Shown here in pieces: positions 26,701 through 38,100 of a stretch of 64,000 nt of DNA (the first letter of the stretch is position 1; each line of letters starts with the position of its first letter). The DNA lies in assembly GCA_003342815.1 (NCBI GenBank), contig PTEX01000055.1, positions 2,035,708-2,099,707 of the forward strand, written 5' to 3'. The notes under the pieces are model-generated. The model was not told the DNA's origin, ran no database searches, and saw nothing but the letters and a program-made list of their open reading frames with translations. The position numbers were made by a program, and so were the translations under genes. This DNA is from Eudromia elegans. Taxonomy: Eukaryota; Chordata; Aves; Tinamiformes; Tinamidae.

Positions 26701-29700
26701 ATTATCTTTGTTTACTATTTTGACAGTGATAGCACCATCTGTTTCTTTGGCCTCCTCTCTCTGTAAATTCTCTTGAGCTATGCAGAACAGTTGCCAAATT
26801 CCACTGGAATCTATTTTTTAGTGCTCAGAATATATGCTAATGCAGTTTTGTTTCTGAAACCTACCTTTCTTACTTAATTTGCTACATATGAGCAAGTATC
26901 AGAGGTGTGTATGTAAACTACTCATTCTTTATTTTCAGAGTATCTACTGTGGGGTCATTAGATAAGCTGTGTGTATGATACATTTTTATTTAGTAGCATT
27001 CTCACTAATGCTTTTCTTGAAAATGGGTATGTAGCTGTTTGCTGATGTGGTGTTGTATTATTGGAAATTTAAAATAATGCATCAATTATATTAGGGATTT
27101 TCTATCCAGAAGAAAAGTGACTTTATATTTTCTTATAATTGCCACATACTAAAAAAACTACTAATATCTCTTGTATTGCGTGAGACACTAGCCAGCATTT
27201 CAACAAAATATCTCCACTGACTAAAAAGGCCTGTAGTGTACACGGAAAGAGGTTGCCTATAGGCCTTGCCTATAAAACCCTGTTGGTGTCTTAATATTCA
27301 TGACAAACGTTATTCATAGCAATTATGCATTAATAAGATTTCTTAGATATGTTATTTTTAGTGAAAGTATATGTGTGTGTATACATATGTGCACACGCAT
27401 AATGCTATATAATGAACATTACTACTGCTGCTACTGTAAATAAAGTTTTGTGATAAAGTTGTAGTCATTGCATAGATTTGCTTATGTTAAGTGAACTAAT
27501 GTGAGAGAATGTTACTACTAAAACGCATTTTCAGTGTAAGGTGGACAAAATTGTGCATTTTAAAAATTATTTTTACTCTTCTGTAAACTGCTGAAGATCA
27601 AATTTCTGATGCTTAATCTCCAAGCTATCTGTAGTGTTATGCTAGAGGCTTTTGCTTTATTAAACACTAAACTACCTAACCACAAGTATGATATCAATTT
27701 CTCAGAATTTATTATGATTATTTCATTTTTCAGTGCCTCAGCTGATTTTATTCATAAGTCATATGATGTGATTGTATTCTTTTTGTGAAGGCAAATATAT
27801 ATAATTGTTATGATTATATAAAACTGGCTTAAAGAGTAATAAGTGCAGAAGTATTTATGGAGAAAGTGTGTTAGGAGTATGATAAGTAAATGTGCTCTTG
27901 AAAACAAGAGAAGAAAGGCTTCCAAACCTGTTAATTGTGGTGGGCTCAGAATACTATCTTCTGACTGCTACAAAGACCTCTTTTTTCCATTTATGATATT
28001 TAATCAGCATAACATTGCCTATATCTTCTACTACAGTGTTTGCAATTTAGATGTTTTACATATAAAGCTGTTTCAGTTAATACACAAATACATGCTTTTC
28101 TTCATATGGGAAAATAAATACTCCAGAGTAATTCAATTTTATCAGTACTTAGGAATAATGCTATTGCTGCTCATCCAAATGTGCCCACGTTTACCAAATA
28201 ATACCTCGAGTGTCATACACGCTCATCACACTTCCTTTTCCCATGTCACTACTGTTTGCTTCTGTTTTGACATTCTTTCATTGCTGTTTTTAGCATTTTA
28301 ACCTCTAACACTTAGTTACAGGAATGGGGAACATTTGAGAGAGTAAATGGTCTCCCAAATATTCCTAATTTGGGGCTCTATCATTAGAAGACAGAAGACT
28401 TCCTCCTTACTACCAGCCTTACTGCTCACCCCTGGTGAAATTGCCACGTGTTCTCAGTTACCTCATGCAGTTTCAGTGGCTGTTCAGTGCTGCCATGTTT
28501 TAATCACTGAACCATGCAAGGTCTTGGTCTTCAGCTTTGTTTATTTATTTTGAGGAAGGAAGGGCAAGAAGCTTTCAGAGAATGAGATGCACAGGAAATG
28601 CTGCTGTTTTGTTACGATTATTTATTTATTTTCAAAGTATGCTTGCCCCTTTTGGGCAAATTCTAATTCCTGTTATCGGGCATCATCTGAAAAATTACTT
28701 GGGAGTAGGAGCAGTGCATGCACATGTTAGGTAGCTCTCTCTCACGAGGAAAATGCTTACAAAGCTGGAAGAATGTAACAGTTTACCAGATTGGAAAAGA
28801 AAAAGATTGTAACTGGAAAAAAATATAATTAAGGAGAGGAGTAAGCTACGTCTTAATGCAACTCTTGCTACTTTATAGAGAATCCGAAGTTCTTTCCAAT
28901 TCCTCTTCTGCTTCTCATAAATCAATAAATTATTGTATGTAAAAGTTGCCATCTCAAAACAGCAAAGAGAATTGAGGATGACATAGCTATAGCGAAACTG
29001 ATTTCTACAGGAAAATAACAAGACACGTAATGTCTGTTTTGCCACATTCTTAGAAATCCAAATACATGGTAACAGTATATTTTCCTCAGATATGTCCCTT
29101 GTAGATTGTTATAAAAGAGGTGTGTCTATAGAAAATAAAATGTGGGAATCTGCAAGACTTCATTTAAAAAAAAAGTATTCTGTTTTGAATTTTCAAGACT
29201 TTTTAAAAAAATTGTTTAGTATGTTGTGTATTTCTTAAAGTATTTTTGAGTTAAAGCCCAGATTGTAGCGCATCTTTCATTCTTGCTACCGTGAAGAACT
29301 ACTGAGATCTTCCTTCCTTTTTTTTTTTGTTTGTGAATAAAACATTGCATCCTCAAATACACATTATGCCTGAGGTAGATTGGTAGATTCGTTCTCAGTT
29401 TGTTTGAAATTGAAATAGATTTCTAAGAATAGCTCATCTGGATTTCTTTCCGATGATTAGTAACTAGCTCTCTAAATTCAGTGTATAGTAAATCACTGAA
29501 ATATTTGCTAATAGAAAGATACAATGAATTCTTTTTTATTTAAACAAGATAACTTTTAATCAAATGCATGTGTTCATGTTCTCTTTTGCTAATTTGATTA
29601 AAATATACAAATTAGATTTTTTCAGAATTATTCTCCAGCTTTAAAGAGGAAGAAAAAAAAATGTTCAATAAAATAGTCTTTCCTATATTTAATTTTCAAG

Positions 29701-30959
29701 AGAAAGCACAAAATACAAGAGGAACTGTAAGTGTGTGATACATCACTACTGACTTTTCTCTAGTCTCTCATGATTTTAACTTTAATGCAATTTCTTCAGT
29801 GCTGTTTCCCATACACATATATAAACAAAACAAGTAGGCTTTTCTGCAGTCTTCTGTAAAAAGTCAGTAACTTTTAATCTGTAGCATTGTTCATTCTGTT
29901 TTCCTTTCTTCTCTATATTTGGGCTACAGGGGCTGGTGTGGTGTAGAAAGACTGTAAAACGCCTGGTCCGCTTGGCAGATTGCAGCAGCAGAAATGCGGG
30001 CTGGTTTATCAGGGGATTTCTGACAGGAAGGATGTACTGGGCAGGATAGAAATTGTAGCTCTTAGAAGTGTCAGTAGGGAATGGGAATGAAGATGCAGGG
30101 ACCCAGGCAAAAATGCGTTATCAACATGGTGTAGTTGACGGAAAGATTAGCAAATGCAGCTTGAGAGTAACTGAGCTCTGCCGGATACTGGCTGATTCTT
30201 GGCTTTTTGTGAATCACATTTGTTTCTTCTGGAGATTGTTTCTTGAGTTCTAATTTTGAGCTTGTGTAGGAAAATCTAAGAACACAAAAATAAACTTACA
30301 CCAATTCTAATAAACATGAAAATGATTATGAAATGCTGCAAATGAAAGGGTTAGACATATAAACATTAAGTACAGAGGTCCTTCCCCTGGGAAAGGAGAG
30401 GCTAACACAGCTAGGCCAAGCCAAGCATTTGGTTGGTTGTGGTTTGCTTGCTGTTGATGTAGAGAGTTGGTAATCTTAACATCGTTACTGGGCTACTTCA
30501 TTTGTTTTAGTGTATTCTCCCATTCTAATGTATATGGGTCTGTATTGAGAGCAATACAGTATGATTGCCTAAGATGAAATTATAGATAATTCTTCCTGAC
30601 TTGGGTTCCTTAAAAGTGGTAAAACAAACAGTATTCCTCAGCATAGGTGTACTATTTGTAGGGGAAATAACGGCAAAGGAAAATTATCTTATTTGGTGAG
30701 GACACAGGATAAAGAGGATGAGAAATGAATACCAATGGTCTGTGAGCTTACCAGGTGTGTGGAGTTTCAGTTTGAGAAGGCACCTGATAAGAGAAGCAGT
30801 TGGTGCCGCTGCAGTTGATTTCTGATATGTTTTTTGACTCTGCCCCCTCCTCCTAGACCGCACGCATGGCCTTTCCTGGATGGTAGCCTGCAGGACACTA
30901 GTCAGTGCATGGCCTCTTCAGAAGAGAACTGCAAATGTTTCTTACGGAGTTTTCAGCTG

Positions 30960-31740
30960 GAACTCTGAGCTAGCAACCTGGGAAATTGGATGTTGACAAT
31001 GATTCATTGATACAGAAAGTACCAGTAGCTGCCTTAAACTGTAATAATGGCACTGAGGACTACAGACCATCTATGATGGCACCTCAGGTGGGGTCCTGCA
31101 GAGGTCTCCCTTGGCTTGGGTCTTTTAGTAGATGCCAGAGAACTTGCTCCAGACAATCAAGATTCAAAATGACCTTGATTGATTACTGCCTGAAATTAAA
31201 AATTGAAAGTCATTAGACAAATGTAGACTATGGTAGTGAGGGGAAATCATAGTTGCATGCAAATACAAAACTGGAAGAGTGGAGAGCATCAAGGCTGCAT
31301 ATGAATATAAAACTGGGCAAAAGTGAGGCAGAGGCATGGGAGAAGAGTTAATGGGTTAATGAGCATTGAATGAAGTATAAGACCTGAAATTCTTTTAAGG
31401 GAAAAAAAGCTGGGATGCCTTAATATGAGTGTAGTTTGTAAGATAATTATTCTGAGTGAGGTAGCAGAACTTACCAGACCTTGCTGAGGTCTCAGATGGA
31501 GTACTGCCTTGTCTAGGCATCCTGCTTTAAGAAATGGAAGTTGGAGTGTACAAGAGCAGTAACAAGAATGGTCCCAGAGCTTTGGAAAGCATAACAAGCT
31601 AGATTGAAGGCATTAGTATATACAACTGGGAAAGAATAGACTGTGAGGGATAAGAGTTATCTCAGAACAATTTATAAGGGCTCTTTATAAGAAGAGATTC
31701 TTCTGGGAATAACTTGAAAAAAGAAGGTTTAATTTTTAAC
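30960..31740 (+). mobile_element. Ancient degraded CR1-type LINE remnant
   Basis: I infer this from scattered but collinear similarity to CR1-like ORF2 DNA. In order: GGTGGGGTCCTGCAGAGGTC near 31088, typical of the RT segment encoding the G-V-P-Q-G motif; GAGTGAGGTAGCAGAACTTA near 31454; GAGGTCTCAGATGGAGTACTG near 31487, the position of LEYC in CR1; AACAAGAATGGTCCCAGAGC near 31560; and AATTTATAAGGGCTCTTTAT near 31670. No long frame survives, so the copy is much older than the other CR1 elements in the window. The class is likely CR1 or a related amniote LINE. The borders are guesses. Confidence 0.6.
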
Positions 31741-33054
31741 AATGTATTGTGGTTAGATCAGCAACTGCTCAAGTAGAAGCCACAGTTGTAAATGCGGCTC
31801 TGCTGAACTGCAAATCGGAGAGCAATAAAGATTTTTCCCTCTCTTTTCTTGGAATTGTGAGTAGTTCTATTTTCATCTCTGTCCAGATTTTCTTACGTCT
31901 TACAGTTTGAAATAATTCTCTTTTAATAATGATCCAGTCCAGTATGAATAATGAAGTGATGTCACAGCTGGTAGTTAATAAAATATTTAAGGCTGCTGTC
32001 TTTCTTGGGAGACAGGGAATACATTGTAGGCATTTTGTACTGGTAAAAAGAGAGATTTCAAGGTGCACAGAACTCTTGTTTTGCCTTTTCAGTGGAATGA
32101 GATGTTACATGCAACAATTGAGTGGGAAGTGCAGGTGGAGAGAAAGATATTAGATACTATATGCATGAGTCTGCTCTGATTTGGGGTATTTTGCATAAAA
32201 TGTGGAAGAAACGGGTTTGATATTTTTTAATACTTCTAGTTTTTTTATTGCTTTAATTGCTTCTAGCTGCTTTGTAAGTCTTAGTGAATGATGCTTAATT
32301 CTTAATTTTCTGTGATTCACAACTTATGTATGCATTCACAAGTACCTTTAATTTTTAGCTTTTTTTTCTTGGGCATTGATTCAGACTTCATGATGTATAT
32401 TTTGCAGGGTTTTTTTTGAGTTTTAAATATTGAATGAGTTTAGGAGTATGTCTTCCTTCAGAATAGCTTAGCCACAGTGAAACATGAGGATTTTTGTTAA
32501 GTAGCTTGAATTATCAAGAGTTACTAGTTTCTGCGCACTTCTAAATCATCTGGGGTTTTTTTGTAGTTTTATAAGATTTTCAAATATATTGAGTTAAAAG
32601 TATTTGAAACTGATTTTGATTGGAAGTAGAAAGGAAAGCCAACAACTTTGTCATACTTCCAAAATAAACTTATATTTCTACTAAGCAGTTTCTTTTTTCT
32701 AGTATGTATGTTTAGAATTCATATTTACTCTAAAATTTCTGGATTTATGTATATTTCAAAGCTAGTATTCGCACAGTAGCTGTCGTAATATTGCTCTGTG
32801 TTCTAAATGTCATCTACTCTTAAGATGTGATAGAAGGTAATGAGGAAAAAAAAAGAAAAAAAAAATTTTGTTAATGAAACCTAATGTTCATATATAAAAC
32901 AGTTTAGTATTGGCCAGATGCCAGAATTAGGTCTGAAATATTTGCTTGACTCAGTTTTTCAACTCAGGCATTTAGTGTAGTGTTTTACATAGCTAAACAC
33001 TTGGTAATGTTTTAGAGATGAAAATAAGCCATGTTGGATTTTAAGTTAATTTTG

Positions 33055-33092
33055 TTTGCTTTTGTTTTATAGAAGTATTTTTTTTTTTCTAG
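33055..33092 (+). promoter_or_regulatory. QKI: 3' splice site region of QKI exon 3 with upstream competing AGs
   Basis: A first pyrimidine-rich tract ends in TTTTATAG (AG at 33071-33072), closely followed by AG at 33074-33075. A second T11CT tract then leads to the in-frame acceptor at 33091-33092. Only the last AG keeps the QKI frame. The earlier two would add 20 or 17 bases and run into TAA at 33130-33132. QKI coding identity fixes the downstream site as the productive one. Confidence 0.7.
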
Positions 33093-33209
33093 TTTAACTT
33101 TGTTGGAAGAATCCTTGGACCCAGAGGACTAACAGCTAAACAGCTTGAGGCAGAAACAGGATGCAAGATAATGGTCCGAGGAAAGGGCTCAATGAGGGAC
33201 AAAAAGAAG
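33093..33209 (+). CDS. QKI: QKI coding exon 3 (KH domain core with GPRG loop)
   Basis: This 117-bp exon encodes exactly 39 codons (phase 0 to phase 0) of the QKI maxi-KH domain, residues F96-K134. The product starts [12 protein letters not shown] and ends [10 protein letters not shown]. The GPRG tetrapeptide (residues 104-107) is the KH GXXG loop that cradles the RNA backbone. The following helix ([12 protein letters not shown]) and strand (KIMVRG) are the KH core that reads the UAAY part of the quaking response element. The acceptor is a T-run followed by CTAG (AG at 33091-33092) and the donor is G|GTAAGT (GT at 33210-33211). The peptide matches vertebrate QKI as I know it, with no disabling change. 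Two further AG dinucleotides lie 17 and 20 bases upstream of the used acceptor, and either would shift the frame. The exon also contains an ACTAAC hexamer at 33128-33133, the core of the motif QKI itself binds. The next exon (EEQNRGKPNWEH...) was not found downstream. Confidence 0.97.
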
Positions 33210-33215
33210 GTAAGT
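33210..33215 (+). promoter_or_regulatory. QKI: 5' splice site after QKI exon 3
   Basis: The sequence AAG|GTAAGT is a full consensus donor. The exon ends on a complete codon (K134), so intron 3 is also phase 0. Confidence 0.92.
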
Positions 33216-35103
33216 GCTTGAGAGGTTTCAGATGTCTAGTTTCCTTTCCTCATGAAAAGGAAAAGGCAATGTCTCCCCCATCCCCCGAAGTGCTCTTGTC
33301 ATTATATGCCTCATTAGTATTTACAGGCTTAGTGGCCAACACTTTTCTTAAACAGCCTTTCTTAAAGTAAATTTTCATCCCCTGTAATGGTGCGATTTGG
33401 GGGTCTAAGTAGCAATTGCAAAGTATTTTGTAATAAAATAACTTCTGGTTATGTAAAATGTTTTACAACTGAAGGTGAAACTTACAGGTGTTCTTAAGAG
33501 CTTTCTTCTGCTGAAATACCAAAATAATGGATTTTGCAAGTAATGCAGATTGTTGCATTTGTGGCAAGGAATTTTCTCTGTATGGAGTGAACAAACAAGC
33601 ACCACATTTCAACAGTTGCTTGAAGTTGGTGGAGAGTTGGAATGTATTTAAGACTGTTCCTTGCTCTCTACGGTAATGTAAGTGCTTTGTCCATATAAAT
33701 AGGGAAACTTTTGTTTTCAGGATAAGCTACCTGAACATCAAGTTGGCATGATGGTATCTTCTGGAAGTCATTGCTGTTTGGGTTTTGTTTTTTGCTTTTT
33801 TTTGTGTGTGTATATGTGTGATTTTATTTTCTAGACTTTTTTTTTCCCTCTGGTTACTGCTTGCTGAACTTGTACCTGCATCTCCACTTCCATTTGAGAT
33901 GTGTTACCATAATTATTTCGTCTTTTGGTTCTTTCTTTAGAAACCGCCCTCCCCCTTTTTTTTCTTACCTAGTCTGCCACATAGTGTGTCCTGCTAGTAG
34001 GTATACAGCGCATAGCAATAACAATAGAAAGGCAATGCCTACACAGTTGAAAACAAAACACAGACATCTCTACAGAGTAACTGTTTAGAACTTGATTTTT
34101 TTGTCATGTCCCTTTTTGTTACCTGTAGCTTTTCAGTTGTTTAGATGGCTAATTTCTGCATAAAGATCTCTTCTGAATTGTGAGGGGGTTTTCGTATCAA
34201 TTCTGTAGAAGTAACAGGCTGATGTTGTCTTAAATGAGGCTTATTTTATGAAGAGATAGAATTTCTTCTTTAAATCATTCTAATTTACATTCCAAATGCC
34301 GTTTACCTTTTAGTTTGCATGAACATTTAATGTGTAAGCGAGTCTTCTTTTTATGGAGCTTTAAACTGCAAATTGGCAAGAAGAACTTATGATGTTGATA
34401 TTTTTAAGAGATTTTGAAATACAGGTTTCCTATAATTGGGGGTGGAATGAGACATTAAAAGTATACGATATTAAAATTTCAGCATGCTTCAGTTGTCGTA
34501 TCAGATGGTGTGGGGTGTTGATGCTGTATGTTGAAGCAAACCGTATGGTTGCCAATATGTGAACAGTCTCAGTTCCGTGATTTTGCTTATGGCTTTTAAT
34601 AGTCTTCTTTTTTCTCCTGTATAGATTCTACTATAGTGTGGAAAAGAGGCTGTTCTGGGGCAGAAGATTTAGTGGAGATGCTACCTTCCTTTCATAGTTT
34701 GCACACCTGCGGTAGTTTTCATTAGAGTATGCTAGACACTTTCTGGGTGATGAATTAAATAGAAGTTAAGGCTAGTGATTATACCAGATAGTATCAAAAG
34801 CAACAAATATTCTTTAAAATGTGGAGGATTCCAAATTTACAATAGAAAGACTGAATTATCCAACTACTTATCTGGAATGAGAAGTATTGATCCCTTAAAA
34901 ATGATAGTAGCTTATAGTTCATTCAGCTCTTTCCTACTTAACTATAGCTTTTAAAGTACAGATGGCATTTTTATGTTGAACATCATTCTTCAGTTCTACC
35001 CATAAATGAATATCTGCTTATCAACACCCTCTCTTTGTTTTAGGAATTAAAATTCTCGATCTGGGGGTAGTTCATCAGGTTGTGTAACTTTTATTCTGAA
35101 TAA

Positions 35104-35159
<56 letters not shown>
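35104..35159. repeat. (TTA)n microsatellite
   Basis: This is an uninterrupted run of 56 bases of period 3 (ATT/TTA), about 18.7 units. It is pure and therefore likely length-polymorphic. Confidence 0.98.
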
Positions 35160-38100
35160 GTTCATTTAGGCTCTTAGGTATTATGAGCTAAAACATTTCA
35201 GGCATCTGTTCTTCAGCAAGTTTGTAAGTTAGGCTCCAAACTTAATGGTCTAGAAATAATGCCTTGCTATTAGTAGTAAACGTATGCATATTTAAGAAAG
35301 ACATTAACAGTCTTGCTCTGATACATCCTTAAAAGTTTTGCAAATTGACTTTGCTATGTGGAAAAACATCTAATCTGTTTAGCTGTGTTAGCAATAGCTA
35401 TGCTTGCAGGCAGTTACAGTTGTGAAAATGAGAGAAGTTGCATCAGTTTTCTCCTGGAGGAGCCCATTCTCCTAGAAATGTGCCGTTCACAGATCCTGCT
35501 CTGAGAAGTACCTGAAGGAGAGGAGGTTGCTTCAGACTTCTGGAAAGGGCTGCATGTGTTTTCTGGGATCTCGGCTTGCAGCAACATGTCCTATGAAGCC
35601 TCTTCTCCTTTTCCTGTTCCTTCACCTCACTTTCAGATTAGCCTGGACAGAAACCAGTGTTTAGATGGACTGTGGGAGGAGCCATGCTCCAAAACGTAGT
35701 AACTGAGTTTTAATATAGCAATAGAACTTTCCTTCTTTGGATGGGTTTCCGTTTAGTAGAGTCTCTCTGAAGATACATCCAAGTAGTTAAGCCTGAAGGT
35801 GCCCTGGGTGCTATCTGTAGGGAGTCACCTATGTTCCTGCAGCTTGCATGCACACTTCCACTCCTGGGTTCACATGAGAACATTATCCACTGTTGTTGGT
35901 GGTCATCTGCTTGTGTTAGGACTCCATCCATGTCCATCTCCCTTTCAGACTTTGTAAAAGAAAAGTTCCCCTGTTCTTCAAAGTTCACCCTTTCCTGTGA
36001 AAAGTCATTTGTCTAGTTAACATAGGGTATTTTCACATATAGAAAACCTGCCCACCTTGTAGAAATGGCATTTTTGCACTACCTCTTTTTCCCTCCTTTT
36101 TTATAAAGTGCTGCTCCAAAGAAAATATGCAATGTAAATTATTGTAGTTTTGTCTTTGAGGAAAAGTACATGGACTTTAGACCTTGAGAATATGCATCTG
36201 TTTCTTCTTGCTTGAAGTAAAAAGACAAAAATTGTCTGCAACAGAATGTGATTCTGAATGACTCAGAAGGTAATACCTGCTCCATGTACTGACTAGACCA
36301 GTTAGTGGTGAGTCTTGTCTTAGCATAGTCTATATTAAGACATTTTAGGTTGGATGGATCATTAAAGAGGTGTGAGGATGTCTTAAAGCTCTTGTTCTAA
36401 CAAAGGATAGAAAAAAAAAAAAAAGCTGTTACCTCTGAGACATCCATTTTCTGATATTTTTGAAGCACAAGCACTTGATAATTGCTAATTTCATGCGATA
36501 ATACTACATTTAGTGTGGCACATGTACCAAATAAATTACATGATAGAAACTATTTTCATGCCATACATTTCTAGTCTTCCAATAGCCCTTTCACTGCCCC
36601 AAAGTGGTTTGTGTTACTCACTGGCCTGATGTATTCAGTTGGTAAACTTTGTGGGCAGAATGTGCTCGGGTGCCTTGTGTGAGCTACCATTGCTGCTGTG
36701 ATTACAAACGTCACTGAAGCACTCATTGCAGGGCATCTTGCAGTGCATCTTGTACCTCAACTAGAGCAGATCTTTTGGACAGTTTTTCTTCTAAAAAATA
36801 AGAACAGTTGGAAACCTTATTCTAGGCGCATTCACAAGCAGAATAAATTACCAAGCAGTGACGTTTATCAATTTCAGAAGTAAGTACACTTGTTGCTGTT
36901 AGCCTGTGCCCCTTTTCCTTATGAATTAATGCTTACAGATGAGCTCCTAAGGACAAGACAAACAGCTCCCTTCAGCAGTCAAAGGCAGTTTGTGGAGGAT
37001 TAGGTTGTGCTTAGGTTTGGAAAGCCTTGTCATCTCATCTCATTACCTCTAGAGCAAATGTTCTACATAAGGAGGAGACTTTCTGGGATTTTTCCTCTTT
37101 GTTGAATTGCTTTGAAATTTTGGGGAGACTGTGGGTAGAAATTAATTCGTAAGTTTGATATCTACATACTGGTTGCCCGGTGCCAATTATAAAAGAAGCT
37201 TTAATGGAAGTAAGCAAACCAGTTGCTTTAGTAAAGTAGTTGCAATGTAGTGATTTTCTGTAGCAAACCATTTAATCAGTCACTAATGTGACAGTTCCAT
37301 AATGCCAGATATTGCCTCCTGGTGTTGTTAATTATCCATCTACCTCTCCCTTCCTTCCTTGCCAGTAGTAGTAGCAAAAGGCAAGAGAAAATACAAAAAG
37401 ATTGAAAGTGAAAATAAATGCAGGAAAATAAACTATCTCCGTTTACTGTTTAGAAAATTTTATCCTACTCTGCTTACCTTTGAACAGAAAAAAAGAATTA
37501 GAAGACTTATAGCCAAATCAAGTCACTTGAACCTCAATCTAATAAAAGTACCTGTCACTTGGTAGAGTGGAAGATCACAACTTTCACATCAAAGGAAACT
37601 TTTATAAAAGGGAAGACTGCCCTGTGATGGACAAACAAAAATATTTTTTATATCTTTCATCTTATGCAACTGCTTTCAGGCATTGGCCTGAAAGCCATTC
37701 TCATAGGAAACTGACTCTATTACTCTAACATGACCTCTCTTGATAGATTATGGGGATGCCAACTCTTTTAAGCATGAACATTTTGCTGTCTTGTATTTCC
37801 ACCTAGATATATTAAATGACTTTCAGGTTGCTTTTTTTCCACTCACTAAAAGTTACGTAAGTGACCCGGACTTGAAATTAGATTCAAGTTATATGAGAGA
37901 GTATTTCTTAAAATAGCGGTCCAAATAAGGGTGGTGACTCATCTGCTTGTTCCTTAGGGTTCTGACAGACTAGAGTGTTCAAGTTTTGCATGTGAGTGCT
38001 TGCAAGTTGGTTTTGGCTGGTGACTGAATGCCTTAAGTACAGTTCTTTCTTTTTGAGAGTTAATACTCTTTTGCAAAAGACAGAAGCTCCCTCTTCAGTA

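Larger units (their letters stand above)
10285..33092 (+). other. QKI: QKI intron 2, complete
   Basis: This intron of about 22.8 kb runs from GTAAGT at 10285 to the acceptor AG at 33091-33092. It joins codon D95 to F96 without splitting a codon. Its contents are a CR1 3' tail (about 18081-18170), an ancient CR1-type LINE remnant (about 30960-31740), an A25 run (14333-14357), T-rich tracts (15597-15648, 23209-23244, 23737-23756) and dispersed TG/TA-rich patches. Several AT-rich stretches are rich in homeodomain or POU-type words (for example near 12700, 13200, 17650 and 22800) and look like conserved non-coding DNA, but I cannot test conservation here. Open frames up to 152 codons occur without recognisable domains. 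I see no other exon, RNA gene or promoter. Confidence 0.93.

Noticed and set aside
27843..28301. Longest open frame outside the QKI exons and CR1 (152 codons, + strand)
   Set aside because: It has no recognisable domain, no splice context and a composition typical of AT-rich translation. One frame of this length is not surprising in six frames of 64 kb, so I treat it as chance.
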